A stretch of DNA of 64,000 nt from Anarhynchus alexandrinus (GCA_008711295.1 VUYV01000004.1:5979378-6043377); one strand, 5' to 3'; numbered from the stretch's first letter, positions 52,201-63,126 are shown. The notes: generated by a model from the letters alone, not told the origin. Numbers and translations are program-made.

Positions 52201-53826
52201 AAAAAAATAAAATCAAGGCCACTGATAACCAACGCAGTTTCATTTTTAGGAAAAGGTGCATGTGTGGTAAGACAAATATTAAAGACTTGTAAAACAAAAT
52301 AAAAATTATCTACCTAAAAGCTAACTGGTTCCAGAGAGGGTAGAAAAATCCTTCTTGCTCTATGAATAATTCTCTGAATTCTCAGTGCAATTAAGATAGA
52401 GGAACTGTTACCCCTTATTGAGAAAGTGCTTTAATGAATAGTAGATTCTGCAGTATCTTTCTAATGCTGCAATGAACATATACACTTAGCATAATTCCTT
52501 TAATATTTCAGGTACTACGGGTTGAAAATAACCAGTCTGTATGGCCCATGCAAGCAGATCATAAGAAAGACTTGTAAAATATTCATCCCCTGCCTCTCAC
52601 AAATTCAGGGGGTTTTGCCAAATAACTTTAAAAAATAATTTGGGATTTAAGTTGCAAATGTAATTTAAAGCACCACTGCTATCTGTAACTTCATGTTACA
52701 GAACTATCTGTTTTCCCAGAGGAGATTTTGTTTTGAAATGTTAGAAAGTTAATTCGGTATCAAAGCACTCACCAGTCATATTTGTTCATATTGTGGTGGA
52801 TAATTCCATCTAGAATAGACTCACGGGGTTTTTTTTCTTTTTTTTTCTTGTCCTTTTTTTGTTTTTGTTTTTTCTTTCAAGGATTAGCTGCTCCTAGAAC
52901 TTTACTGGCTGCTGCTCTTAGTTCCTAAAATCCATAAAAGCAAATAATCCTGTCATACCACTTCTAGATGTCCAGTTACGGGGTTTTTTTATTGAGCTAA
53001 ACTGTTTTGCTAAGTAGTTTGGTTTTGTAAGCAAGGTTTATTTTTAAGCCTTGATCTAATTCAGCAAGAGGGAGAAAATTCATGGTCTCTTCTGTATCAT
53101 CTCTTCCACATGTATATGTATATACACACTCAACCCCCCAACTCCTGTTTCAGTTATGTATCAGGGGATGCATAACCCACGTAAGAGAACAGCAAAGGAT
53201 GAATAGCGAGATGTTTTTAGAATTGGAAAGGAGTGCTTCGTACAAAGTTGTGTTATCTGTTTAATTCGGGAAGATGGGCTTGCCATTCCCATAAAACCTA
53301 AATAATACAAAATGAGAAAAAAAATTATCTTTTTCTTTCCAGAATAAGATTCTAAGCCAGTGAAAGAACATGTTTATGTTGAAATGTATTATTAATTCTA
53401 GTTCCTAATGACTTGTGTAATGCTGTCTACTAAAAATTACCAATGTCTTACAGGGCAAAATTAGTTCGCTGGTTCCTGTTTTAATTGCTTTCTGGGTTGG
53501 AAGTATGCAGAAGTATAAAGGAATGATTTTAATAACAGGTTTCTGGTGTGCGTAATAAAACTAACAAAGGTTAGGCAGGAGAGATGTTGAAAATCATGTT
53601 ACTGATAACATGGTAGTAGAGTACGACCTAAACAGGTTCTGAAAAACAGATATGTTAGCGTGTAAATGTTCTGCTTTAAACTGTTTAACATTTAAAATAC
53701 CATGTGAAAACCACTGACTTTCTTTTGTTGCCTGACATCTGAGAACTCTGGTACATTTTAATACTTTTTTTTTTTTATTTCAGGAAATTCAATCACATTT
53801 GTGAACAAACACGATTCAAGAACTGA
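31107..53826 (+). CDS. CHFR: E3 ubiquitin-protein ligase CHFR, 17 coding exons, 679 aa
   Basis: CHFR is a nuclear RING E3 ligase that delays mitotic entry under microtubule stress and also acts at poly-ADP-ribose sites. I joined exons 31107-31242, 33339-33438, 40091-40200, 42646-42705, 42858-43070, 44063-44278, 44865-45021, 45272-45426, 46013-46175, 47099-47241, 47693-47812, 48131-48214, 48910-48980, 49979-50066, 50242-50349, 51427-51499 and 53784-53826. All phases agree and the total is 2,040 nt with the stop. The protein shows an FHA domain (about 30-100: G42-R43, S58-x-x-H61, N81-G82) and a C3HC4 RING (C319, C322, C335, H337, C340, C343, C354, C357). An acidic serine linker (about 400-437), a Cys-rich region (about 440-645) and a C-terminal PBZ finger (C650, C656, H663 or H664, H670) follow. 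Human CHFR is 664 aa as I recall, and the C-terminus lines up. Introns 6 and 8 require GC donors. No frameshift or premature stop was found. Confidence 0.97.
31243..33338 (+). other. CHFR intron 1
   Basis: 2,096 bp of A/T-rich sequence with a GT...AG boundary. I see no repeat or embedded gene in it. Confidence 0.9.
33339..33438 (+). CDS. CHFR: CHFR coding exon 2 (FHA core)
   Basis: Residues 46-79. It carries the FHA phosphopeptide-binding S58-G-D-H61 loop. The acceptor is TTTTTAAG and the donor is ACAAG|GTTTGT. Confidence 0.96.
35011..35930 (-). mobile_element. CR1 LINE fragment, minus strand, decayed
   Basis: The left end has the antisense signature of the CR1 3' region: TTCAGGTTGGAAGAGACCTC, then 'AGGTCTTGAAATCCTCCAAGGAC'-type sequence. 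Further right, on the minus strand at 35,447-35,638, a frame resembles the C-terminal part of CR1 reverse transcriptase (QQHALAAMKAYSTLGCINR, then a PLY...PHL motif). The copy is full of substitutions, 5' truncated and not active. It sits antisense to CHFR in intron 2. Confidence 0.85.
39064..39119. repeat. 18-bp direct repeat, period 38
   Basis: GAGAAACTGGTCTGTTTG occurs at 39,064-39,081 and again at 39,102-39,119 inside CHFR intron 2. It is a small local duplication with no known role. Confidence 0.85.
40091..40200 (+). CDS. CHFR: CHFR coding exon 3 (FHA end)
   Basis: Residues 79-116. It carries the FHA N81-G82 pair and the Lys-rich KLKVVKKQ strand. The acceptor is CTCTTTACAG and the donor is the perfect ACA|GTAAGT. 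Confidence 0.97.
42646..42705 (+). CDS. CHFR: CHFR coding exon 4
   Basis: Residues 116-136, with VAYLYESL just after the FHA domain. It is 60 nt long, the shortest internal exon. The acceptor is CTCTTTCAG and the donor is GTAG|GTAAGG. Confidence 0.94.
42858..43070 (+). CDS. CHFR: CHFR coding exon 5 (Ser/Thr-rich linker)
   Basis: Residues 136-207. This is a low-complexity Ser/Thr/Asn linker with the conserved EEPQPSTSTS motif. It follows intron 4, which is only 152 bp. The donor is CTG|GTAAGA. Confidence 0.93.
44063..44278 (+). CDS. CHFR: CHFR coding exon 6, GC donor
   Basis: Residues 207-279, an acidic linker ending in a basic EPAKKKLKG cluster. The only donor that keeps the frame is GGAG|GCTAGT at 44,279, a GC site. 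With it, codon 279 becomes G|AT (Asp), as the conserved KKK-x-x-G-D junction requires. Reading on gives GGC TAG, a stop two codons later. Confidence 0.85.
44455..44460 (+). promoter_or_regulatory. AATAAA in CHFR intron 6
   Basis: A canonical polyadenylation hexamer lies 177 bases after the exon 6 GC donor. If that weak donor is skipped, this signal could end an FHA-only transcript. Use is not shown by the sequence. Confidence 0.35.
44865..45021 (+). CDS. CHFR: CHFR coding exon 7 (RING first half)
   Basis: Residues 279-331. It carries KPDKMEETLTCIICQ and the first zinc ligands C319 and C322. The acceptor is CTTTGTAG and the donor is GTAAG|GTATGT. Confidence 0.96.
45272..45426 (+). CDS. CHFR: CHFR coding exon 8 (RING second half), GC donor
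   Basis: Residues 331-383. It carries the remaining RING ligands C335, H337, C340, C343, C354 and C357, and the helix ending AYLIQHP. The donor is CAG|GCAAGT, which matches the strong GC-donor consensus. The nearby GT at 45,431 would shift the frame into an immediate stop. Confidence 0.93.
45911..45945 (+). promoter_or_regulatory. Two AATAAA signals in CHFR intron 8
   Basis: Hexamers at 45,911-45,916 and 45,940-45,945 lie in the second GC-AG intron, followed by a G-rich stretch. They could serve intronic polyadenylation of a transcript that retains the intron start. This is inference only. Confidence 0.3.
46013..46175 (+). CDS. CHFR: CHFR coding exon 9 (acidic serine cluster)
   Basis: Residues 383-437. 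It contains SMDARNKITQDML followed by an Asp/Glu/Ser-rich stretch that includes many SDxE and SxxE sites suited to acidophilic kinases. The acceptor is CATGCCAG and the donor is ATCAG|GTATGT. Confidence 0.96.
47099..47241 (+). CDS. CHFR: CHFR coding exon 10 (Cys-rich region start)
   Basis: Residues 437-485. It begins SQPYIVCRQCPGYRR and then has a variable Pro/Thr/Gly stretch. The acceptor is TCTTTCAG and the donor is GCAG|GTCAGT. Confidence 0.94.
47693..47812 (+). CDS. CHFR: CHFR coding exon 11 (Cys-rich region)
   Basis: Residues 485-525. It includes CTCCFQPMPDRRAERE. The donor GTGTGT at 47,813 is followed after about 18 bases by an AATAAA (47,831-47,836). Confidence 0.95.
48131..48214 (+). 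CDS. CHFR: CHFR coding exon 12 (Cys-rich region)
   Basis: Residues 525-553. It contains CLQPFCHLYWGC and a CxxC-type CFGCLAPFC, which are likely zinc ligands. The acceptor is TTTTCCAG and the donor is TGTG|GTATTG. Confidence 0.95.
48910..48980 (+). CDS. CHFR: CHFR coding exon 13
   Basis: Residues 553-576, INLGDKCLDGVLNNN and then YESDILK. The exon ends in phase 0, the only phase-0 junction in the gene. The donor is AAAG|GTATGT. Confidence 0.95.
49979..50066 (+). CDS. CHFR: CHFR coding exon 14
   Basis: Residues 577-606, DYLASRGLTWKNML and the LQRGVFMLS strand. The donor GTATGT is followed 18 bases later by an 18-bp tandem duplication in intron 14 (50,085-50,120). Confidence 0.95.
50085..50120. 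repeat. 18-bp tandem duplication in CHFR intron 14
   Basis: TTTGTCCATGTATAACTC (50,085-50,102) is followed directly by TTTGTCTATGTATAACTC (50,103-50,120), one substitution apart. Intron 14 is only 175 bp. Confidence 0.9.
50242..50349 (+). CDS. CHFR: CHFR coding exon 15
   Basis: Residues 606-642. It carries LCYCCGLRSFREL, with three Cys in four positions, and YQYRQNIPVAELP. The acceptor is TCTCCCCAG and the donor is CCAG|GTGGGG. Confidence 0.96.
51427..51499 (+). CDS. CHFR: CHFR coding exon 16 (PBZ finger)
   Basis: Residues 642-666. It holds most of the PAR-binding zinc finger: C650-Y-W-G-R-N-C656 and H663-H664. The acceptor is TTTTGTAG and the donor is CAT|GTAAGT. Confidence 0.96.
53784..53826 (+). 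CDS. CHFR: CHFR coding exon 17 (PBZ end and stop)
   Basis: Residues 666-679 and the TGA. It gives the last PBZ ligand H670 and the terminal CEQTRFKN, identical to the human C-terminus as I remember it. The acceptor is TTTATTTCAG. Confidence 0.96.
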
Positions 53827-56070
53827 ATATTTGTAGTCTGTAGAGAGGGGACAAAAACCTGTTACACTGCTTGTACAGTTTAAGGTTTCAGGGGATCTTC
53901 TCAGTTCCCCCATAGCAGGGACTCAATAAGTTTTGCATCAGGTAATCTGGTGTGAACTTTTTAATTTGTAGAATTTTACAGCTGTACATGAATAAGGTAG
54001 TTTTTCTTTTTTTCCAAGAAAGTTCAGCAAGCATTGCATTCCATCCTCATGACTACAGTGTCCCTGTATCACTTCAGTGGAGAACACGAACAGAAATGTC
54101 ACACACAAAAACCAGCCATATCTTGGGAAGACCTAAGAATAAGGAGTGTATTTGCACTACTTGTGAAGAAACTAAGAAAAATCCTTAGACTAAAATAGAA
54201 ATGTTTTGTAAAAGTATCTGATGGATATTTCAAGAGCCATTAATATTTAAGAAGGAAATTGTCAGTGTATATTTGTAACTGCATTTTGCGGTAGTCTGAT
54301 ATTTTGTCGCTACCCATTGCGTTTGGGCTAGAAACCACATTAATATTCACTTTAAAAAAAAAATTAATCCGTCCATTAAACAGCTGTTTGAACTTAAAAG
54401 CTTCTACCATATGTGCAGTGTTATAGTGAAAGAAGTACAGTTTCTTTTCTTAATTTAGTTGTGTTGATGTTTTTATTCACATTAAATTACAAAAATAATT
54501 GCACAAAAATTTGAAAATCACATTGAAAGTTGGGGTAATACTTGAAGCAGAACAGACTTCTGCTAATATTACTTCTGTAGTGTTTTATATCAGAAGACCA
54601 AACAGTGCTTTTGACATAGAGCAGCCAGTAGGGCACACTGGTTCATTTTTTTTATTTCTTTTTGGGTTTAATATCGTATGCTATATATGTACCTCTGCCA
54701 TGCAGCTCTTCTCTAGCATGCAGACACTGGTGAAAATGTAGAAAAAGCTATAATTTAAAACAGAATATAGCAGCTTTACTGGAAGGAACAATCTTACAGA
54801 AAATTACTCAGTTTGGACAAACGGTAGCAATATGGAGGCATTTCTGGATAGGGATAGGGATGATGAAGGGGAACACTGGTGTCACTGACAAAAAAAGGTT
54901 TTATTTTCATGCCTTCTGCAGAGCTCATTCAGGAAATGTCCCAAGCATTATTTAAAGTAAAATAATTAAAAAATCCCAGCACAACCCACCACCCCCAAAT
55001 TGATATGATCCGGTCTGTTTCATCATAATCTGGTAGCTAATGTTCATAAACTTCGACTGGGACCAATTTTTCTTTTTCATCATACCTAGAAGAGTGAAAC
55101 AGAATGAGAAGAAAGCATACAAAGTTACCTCTGTAGATACCATGTTGTTTTTAAGTATGCCTTATTTTATGAGCAGAATTTGTACTTCAATGTTGAAAAG
55201 TGTACACACAATATCTTGTGATATAATGGAGCACAAACGATGCAGCACATCATGTCTACTGGTGTCAGTGAATTAAACAACAATTTCCAGTAATGCACAT
55301 CTTAATATGAATGCTAATTAGAATGATGCATTTCTGTTTAGATTTTTATTTTTTAAAATAGCTGTCGCAAGGCTGGGTCTGTTGACCGTGCCTATATGCT
55401 ATTAAAAATACACTTTGGTGTGGACTTCTCTTCCTAATCTCTGGGCATTTTCTCCTGTGAGTAGGATTGAAATTGGATCTGGAATAATACTTGAAACTTC
55501 TTTTAACAACAACAGTGTGTTTCTGTCTTTTAGTATTATTAACAATGTTCTGTTGCTTCTGTATTTGTATTTTATGTTTAGATATTTTTTAATGGTTATT
55601 GTATCTTCTCAGGACAACCATTCCCAGCTGGTTTTGATCTCATTTTCATCTCTGGCTGTGCATGTAGCAAATTGAGTGCAGTTGTGGAGATCAAGCCTTT
55701 GCACGTTATATGCAGAAATGTGCTTTGCATTCTCATTCACCACTTCCCACACCCCAGATGGGCTTTCAGCATAGACTTGTCACTGTGCTAGTGTTCAAGT
55801 CTCTTGTGCTGAATTTTTTTTGTTGGTCAAGAATAATGTGTCTACAGTACTATGTACAACCTTGCTTGCACTTACTCAAGTTATGTTTGTATAGGGATGT
55901 ATTACGTGACTTCAAGAAAAAAATCGGGGGAAAAAAAACCCAACAAACAACAAAACTCATGTATGTAACATCTAAACTACCTGTGCAGTAGAGGTTCTTC
56001 AAATTCCTTTTATAAACCCCTCTTCCTTTCCCCTGTTACAGATAATAAATCTGCCTTTCTATGCATATAG
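53827..56070 (+). other. CHFR: Probable CHFR 3' UTR
   Basis: A/T-rich non-coding sequence follows the stop. Candidate polyadenylation signals are ATTAAA at 54,375-54,380 and 54,481-54,486, and the canonical AATAAA at 56,044-56,049, which has a GT-rich stretch downstream. Several ends are possible, so the boundary given is an inference. Confidence 0.45.
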
Positions 56071-59000
56071 GGTTGCGGTAGTGCAATGGAATGAAGGGAT
56101 TTTTTTTGTCATTTATATTGTACCAGGAAGAGATGAGAAATTAACTTGTAGATGGGAAGGGTGAATGAATCCTGATCTTTATATGCTCTTAAGTAAGTAA
56201 GAGTATCTGTCATGGGTATTACATACTCTATACATTAGACCTTTTTAAATGTATGGTTACCAGGTGATAGTTAATGTGATAAATGTATGAACTATGCTTG
56301 GTGTAATTGTTTAAATACTGTAAAGGTGCAGCATATTTTTAACCTGTCTAAAGCACACCCCCACCTCCTTTATAAGAGATATTTGGAAGCTGAGCATGAA
56401 ATGTGGTAGAATAGATGTGAAAACTGAGGTGATTATGATAGGGTTTGACGTAGCGGTGAACAAGGTATATAGTGTATCTCTTTGAGAAAGCTCTTTTATA
56501 AAGAAGGTGGAGAGTAGTTCTTCCAGTTCTCTTTTGTGATTTATTTTTTTCCTGAACTAAGAAGTTATTAATTAAAAAAAAAAAAAAATTCACTGAAGTT
56601 GTCTGTTTCTTCTGTGGCGTATTCTCTCACCACAGAAATGGATGTATGCAACACTTTCTCATGCTTGCATTTGAGTGTTGAGATTTTACAACTAAATATC
56701 ATCCTTGAACTTGTAGTATTTGAAAAGGACAGGAGTGTTTGTGTCATTCCAAGAAATTCTTGAGATAATTTCTTATAAGTGTCAGATGATATCACAAAGA
56801 ATCATCAGTATCTCTACAGAATGCTATAAGAGAAAAACTATTAAATAGAATTCATTTTTGTCAACAAGATGACTTCAAGGTGCTGGTAAATAAAAAAAGT
56901 TCACTGCTCTTAAAAAGGTGGATACCATTTTAATTTCTTGCAACACCGTAAACACTGAAGTGACAAGCATTATACCACTATTGATTTAACAGCAGGCTAG
57001 AGAAAATGATTGTTACATTCTGTTCATCTTTACAATGATCTAATTTATGTAAATGATAAGATTTCAAATGGCTATTGTTAATAGAACTTTTTCTGAATAG
57101 AAGTTTTCCCTTGCTGAGTAAAGAGGAGGAGTCATCTGCGCCCTATTCTATCTGAGGTGGAAGACAGCGATGCCAGAGTTATTAAGCTTCAAATTACAGC
57201 TCAGCATCCCAGGATTTTTGCACTGCTACCATTCCCACAGTTGAAGCTGGATATCCTTTAATGTTGTAGCTAATCCGTATTGCTGTTCTTAAACCAGCTG
57301 TCATGTGTTCTTCAGACTAAATTTAAGAGAAATTCAAACTCATGGTTAAGTAATGTAAAAGTGAAAATGCTATGTTGTTCTGTGTGCCATAAAGACAAGC
57401 TGGTAGCCCCTAAAACTTATAATGGTTTTGGCTTACCCAGCACTTACACTGGTGGATATAAGTGTTTTATACTCCATTATGTCAACAAATGACTTGTAAC
57501 TAATAGTTTGAGGAAGCTGCTGATTTTGGATTTATGCCCTATCAAGTGATCGGTTCTGACACAGCCTAAGGTCTTCCGGGCGCTTCCTCCGTAAAGAATA
57601 AAGATAGATGGTAGCATGATTGTGAGAAAGAGAATATAATACATGGCCTTTTGCAAATGGAATAGCTGACGATATACTAATTTCAACAGTCGGTGTCAAT
57701 CTGAGAGCGCTCAGTGTGTCTCAAGTATTTGAATCAGCAATTGTGTAGGATAGTTTGTGTTTAAGCTCTGATACTGTTTTTCCTTGAAGTTAATAGAAAA
57801 ATTTTGGTATTTGACACTCAATCATTAGCTCATTCATTCTGCAAACAAAATACATCCATTTTGTATCGATTCCTAGTCTTCAGTAGAACTGTGCAGTGCA
57901 GATGGCTTAGCCCACAGCAAGAGCTTAGGGAAATAAATCGATTCAAGTAAAAAGAGTTAGGCATTTGAGAAGAGAATGCTCAATTCTAAATTATGCTCTG
58001 AAAATCTGGGTTCTTATGGCCTCTTAGAAATTTCTGCTGGAAGGGGGCCTTATTTTGCAGTCTGCCCTCTAAAAATAAACTACCAGTTACTGTGTTACTG
58101 GAAGTTAGGAAAAGGATCTCTTGGTTTTAAAAAGAATGTGTGGGGATTTTGCATTTTTTCCACCTATTTTATCTGACATTCTTTCTGCATGATGTTTGGG
58201 AGCTGAAATACCACTTACACAATTCCAAGGAATAACTTCTGAAGAAAACTAATTATACTATTTCCCACAGCAATGCTTAATATGCAAAGATTGCTTCTAA
58301 ATCTGCTTTTCAGGTCATCCTTCTTTTCTTCACACTTCACCATTTTGACTTTCAATGAGGTAATTTCACCCTTAAGCTCATTAGTTTCCATAGGAAATGA
58401 ATTATAAAAAATGCTAAGTGTGCCATATGAGGTTTAACATCAAAGGCATTTCTAGACAGACCACGAATGTATGTTGAAGCTATATTTGGTCTCTGTTGGG
58501 TATTCTTTTCAGTGCTGCTGAGTTTCAGTTGCTTGCTTTCGTTAGGTAAGTGCTGGCTAAGGACTTACCTTTTTTCCTTGCAATCCAAATTAATCTTTAA
58601 TTGTTTAGAATAAAATCTAGTAGCTGTCTGGGCTATTTGAGTCAAATGTGTTTTGGTACGGCTTACGTGCCCTTCTTGTAGGAAAAAAAAAAAATAAATC
58701 CAAACCAAACAGTTATGAGTAGGATGCTTTGTAACCAACTGCTCTTAAAGAGAAGTTAGATTTCTGAAAGGAAACTTCAGTTCATGTTTCTGCTAGGAAG
58801 TTATAAATGGATTTTTCATGTTACTTTGAATCTTCAAAGTTAGGATGCATTAGCTGCATGTTAAATCTTTTGGATTGTTTTCCTGTTGAGCCTCCATTCT
58901 CAACGATTTAAACTGCCTGACAGTAGGAAATCTAGCACACGGGATTCTTGTTGGGATTCTTGTATAGCTTCAAGCTTTTATTTAGAAGATCTGTTTCAAA

Positions 59001-62000
59001 AATGAAAAAATAGGGAATGCCCACATATTGTTTTTCCTATTTGAGCTACCTAACGCATTGGCTAGAGGGACTGCCTAGTGTATTCCAGAATAATTAATTT
59101 TAAAAAAAGTGAACATTATTCAAATGCAGTTTTACTGAAAATAATACTCCTTCTGTTTGTTAGCTCCATAACATTTTTAGACATTTTTTCCCATGCAATT
59201 GTGATTGAAATTATTTCCCTCCTCTTCAGCAAGCATTTAGCATGCCTATCCCATTTGCTGCTTGGTTACAGTATGCAAAATAACACAGTAAAGTGACTGC
59301 GGTACCACAAAGGTGAAACTGAAGCCAGAGCCCGTGCCTGTGTTGTGAGGGTTTCTGTCATTACAAAGTGGCAGCATAGCTCTCGGAAGTTAGATAGCTG
59401 TTAGGAAAAAATAAATGTCATAAGTAATACTATTTAAAAACTAATCCCAGTCAATATTTACAGCTGAGAGTATCAGAGCACTTTATTCCACTCGCAGCTT
59501 TCAGAATTTCTTAAATTTGCGCTGTGACTTTTCTGAAGAGTATGGGTGGAAGCTGTTTCTGTTCCTGGGGGGGGAAAACGGAGGAGAATTTCAAACCGGT
59601 CAGAGGAGGAAAATGTTGTATAATTTTTTTAAAGGTACAAAATAAAGCACAAATACCTCTGTGGCAGTTAATTTTAGTGATCTGCCTAAAAAAAATAGGA
59701 ACTTCAAAAGGCAAGTCAGGAACTTAAGCTTAGGTCTCCCGTGTGCTGTTCTCCCGTGTGCTCTTTGGGGCCAAGCGAGAGCGAGGGGCTGGTCTGTGTA
59801 CCTGCTGTGGGCACCAGTTCGGCTTCAGAATCCTCTAGTGGCAGGAGACATTACCTTTGGACGGTTTGGTGTACCAGCCACATCTGTTCTGAGAATAAGC
59901 AGCATTGGTCAGTATTGCGTATTCTTCAAGAACGGGGCATCTCCTGACATATATATGTATATAGTCCCTGCTGAACATATGATATCTGATTTAGTGTCCT
60001 GTGTATAATTGGCTATATAGTGCTACAGCAGGCAAGGATGGAAGAGGTACAGGGTGTTAAGATAAGCAGTCTATGGAAGGAAATCCAAACTCCCGGCGAA
60101 ACCCGCCTCGGCAGCAGTCTTCACAGGGCGAGAAAAAAACCTGTTCTTTGGTTGCACAGGTAGCAGAGGAAGTCAGCGTAAACAACCACCTCGTTATGTC
60201 GCTGGGTCACCGAGGAGAGATCACACAGCGTATAATCCTCGGGTGGCTGCCGGCTGAAGGACGCAGCAGCTTTTGTGCTCTTCCCATCGCAGCAGCCGGT
60301 AATGGGGCTGCTGTACTGGTGCGCACCACGCGATGTACTGGTGCTCTGAGGCAATGCCCATACAACTTAGTCTTCCAGCAAAATAAACGAAATAAGTGTC
60401 GTTACATTGTAGAAATGAATAGTTAAACATGCTTTTATTGAGAAAGCCACTTTTTCCAGCCCTTCAACTGTAGCTATTGTCAATAACTGAACACGAGTAC
60501 TTTTCAAAAGCAGATTTTAGTACTTCAATCTTTAGAAATGTAATAAGTAATAGAACATTGACTCTGAATTACAATGTATATGAATTTAATGCAGTGAAAG
60601 TTATTAGAGTACTGAAGGCTTCTAAATATTTTCTTAAATCATAAATATATTAACTCTTCCCTTTGAATCATGTAGCATTAATTTAAAAAAAAAACACACC
60701 ACCAACAAACCAAACAACAAGAACAAAAAAACCCCAACAACAAAAAAAGCCGAACTCGGAGCCAGACTTTTGTGCTTCAAAACTACTTGACACAGTCTGG
60801 TAATAACAAATGTGGAGACTTGTTTGCTGTTCATGTTTGAGTCAACTGCTAAAGGGCAGATGTGGTTTTGCTTCCACTGCTACTAGATGCAAGGCTTCTG
60901 TGTCTACGGAGACACAGAAACACACACACACAAAATATAAGGCAAAACCTACAATCTTGTGTGGCGTAGCTCAGACATTAATAAGCGGCAAATGGAAGCT
61001 GTAATAGCAGGTGAAATCATAAATAATTCAGTTAAATATTTCAGGAATCAGACTTAAATGCCTTCACACAGAAGGATTAAGATAACTCAGTGCACACTGT
61101 AGCTAATATAGGGGAAGACTGGTACGGATATTTCTTCCTGACACCTGTTTTATGCCATACTATTGCTTCAGAACAATGTGCTGTGTCAGCTGCAAAATAC
61201 AGCTTCATGGGGAATTTCTTTCATTTAAGAAAGCAAAATAATTCTAAGTTGTGGGCTGAATGCGCAGGAGTTTTGCAAAGCTAGGAAAGTATCATCAGGA
61301 GGCAATTAAAATACTGATGGGGTTATTAAAGGCAATAGGACTAGCAGGCTTCCCTTTGGTTCAGTGTTCCATTGAATGCCCTGGATTTGTAATCAGGGAG
61401 GCACAGCCGCTTAGTAGTTCCTTTCTAAAGAAAGTGAGCACTCAAAGTTTGCCCCACTTACTTAATTTTGTCTTTTAAGTCTTGCCTGCAAAAGGAAGGG
61501 AAATAGTTCTCTAGTCAATGTGCGTTACCAGCAATAAATAGCTGGTGGATATAGGATCAGAGCAGCTGCAAATATCCGAGTGTCAGATGCTGAAGACTAT
61601 TCCTCGTATTTCAGTGTTTTTGTACACATGCTCCTGTTGCCATGAGGAGTCACTTAAAAATGTAGTGGACTGAGGTGTTTTAAGCCTATGTAGATCCAGC
61701 AAAGGTAAAGCTACACCAGACTTTTACAGAACTAGCATCCAGTATTGGGTTGCTCAGCTTGTCTGTACACTTCTCTAAAGAGTTAGGGTGTGAGATAATC
61801 ATGGTCTTTAATATTAGAGATGCTAATGCTTGTTAAACTTTGTGCCAGAGTGCAGAAGTTATGAAATGCTTAAAATTAAGTTTACAAAACCGTACGCAAA
61901 CATGCATGATTGAATGCTTACCCTTGGCTTGGCAAGGCTTGGATTGTACAGGCATACCTACGAACAGAATTTACCTCCTAGCTCCCAACAGAAAAGCTCA

Positions 62001-62388
62001 AGTGATGCCTCAGTGACAGAGGACTGTCAGATATAGGACATTTCAGATACAAACCACGACGTAACCATCTCGGATGACTGTCATTTCTCATTCCAGAAAA
62101 GGTTTTCTGCAGTCTAAAGTACCTTTTCAGAGGATGCTTTCTCGTACAAACCACATCAAAATTCCATGCAGAAGAAAAGAGATGAGGTTAGCGAGCATAG
62201 GGGAAGATGGCATTTGTGCTGGGCTATGGTATGTATAGTTGTAATCCCAATCCCAACAGGTGGGAAGCAAAGACCACTCTTAAAGTTGCATCCATCTATG
62301 ACTGCCACGCTCAGCTACTTGGCACAGCTCCCACCGATCACTGTTGCCTCTGTTTTTGTGAATTGATGTTTCAGTCTTTCTGAGGGCA
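56071..62388. other. Region between convergent genes
   Basis: No coding exon is supported. The right part probably holds the 3' UTR of the minus-strand gene: minus-strand signals ATTAAA (61,807-61,812) and AATAAA (60,434-60,439) are candidates for its end. A-rich tracts with CAAAC and CCAAC units lie at 55,926-55,955, 58,682-58,710 and 60,682-60,750. A CA microsatellite lies at about 60,920-60,933. Confidence 0.5.
60434..60439 (-). terminator. Candidate polyadenylation signal of the minus-strand gene
   Basis: AATAAA on the minus strand, about 1,950 bases beyond the stop codon at 62,389. It is the first canonical hexamer I found downstream on that strand, though a variant ATTAAA lies nearer, at 61,807-61,812. 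Confidence 0.35.
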
Positions 62389-63126
62389 TCACTGGACTGA
62401 AGCTTGGCAGAGCGTAGGAGCAGCTAGGGCATCACAGTTCTGTGAGGTCTCAGTAGTATTAGCCTCTGCAGCCGAGGAGCTCTGCTGGTCCCTGGAAGAG
62501 CCGGGGGCCTTCATGTGACCTTTGTATAAACCAGGGGATTTTGCCCAAAGGGGCAGATTTGACGTGAAGTTGGCGGAACTGTTCCCCTCAGCAGTCAGGA
62601 CCACCGGCTGCTTATCTGGCACAGCTGGAGCGTACACAGCATTTTGCTCTGACAGATGATCTCCACATTGACTAAGATGCTCTGCTAGGACCAGAGGCTG
62701 CTGATCATCTCCTTCTTCAGAAATAACAAAAACTGGTTTGTTTTTATCTGTTTCTACCATTAGCTCCTTTGTTTTCGAGCCATTAACCAAGTTGATTTTC
62801 AGCGGGTTGGAGCTCTCTAGAGGATTTTTGGGGCTTTGGCTGTTAACTGGAGATGCTGCCCCTAGATGTCTTGAGGGATCTGAGGACTTCACATGTTTGC
62901 TGTCAGGGGAATTGGCTAAAAATCCAAAATAAGGATTCCCAAACCTGGATTTCTTCAAATTGCAGGAGCTTAGCTTCCGCTGCCTTTGTGCAGACAGAGT
63001 GAGGGGGTAGGAGGCATTACTGGCAGATGAGTCAGAGTAAATGGTCTCTGATGCTCCTTCTATCTCAGTGGCTGAGATTACCTTTCTGGTTGGGACACCT
63101 TGGGATCTTGCAGCTGTAGGAAAACC
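62389..63126 (-). CDS. Last coding exon of an unidentified Ser/Asn-rich protein
   Basis: This 245-residue open segment ends in TGA at 62,389-62,391. It starts after a good acceptor on the minus strand (TTATTATTATTTTTTGCAG, ending at 63,127) in phase 0, which matches the phase of the upstream exon. The segment is rich in Ser, Asn, Pro and Thr with basic patches (SAQRQRKLSSCNLKKSRFG), and there are no membrane segments or recognisable domain. It looks like a disordered C-terminal tail with many possible phosphorylation sites (for example NSQSPKNPLESSNPLK). I do not recognise the family. The gene is convergent with CHFR. In human, as I recall, the neighbour beyond the CHFR 3' end is GOLGA3 on the same strand, and this does not resemble it. 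Confidence 0.75.
   Translation of the reverse strand, partial: GFPTAARSQGVPTRKVISATEIEGASETIYSDSSASNASYPLTLSAQRQRKLSSCNLKKSRFGNPYFGFLANSPDSKHVKSSDPSRHLGAASPVNSQSPKNPLESSNPLKINLVNGSKTKELMVETDKNKPVFVISEEGDDQQPLVLAEHLSQCGDHLSEQNAVYAPAVPDKQPVVLTAEGNSSANFTSNLPLWAKSPGLYKGHMKAPGSSRDQQSSSAAEANTTETSQNCDALAAPTLCQASVQ

Noticed and set aside
53952..54188. Frame after the CHFR stop, with a possible acceptor TTTCCAAG and a Cys-containing tail
   Set aside because: The regular stop in exon 17 and the complete PBZ finger make a further coding exon unnecessary. The frame shows no similarity that I recognise and is best read as 3' UTR.
59661..60008. 115-residue + strand open frame
   Set aside because: Random composition, no domain or splice context, and an overlapping frame is also open.
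60073..60426. 117-residue + strand open frame
   Set aside because: No family signature. The opposite strand is also open over much of it, and it lies in the likely 3' UTR of the minus-strand gene.
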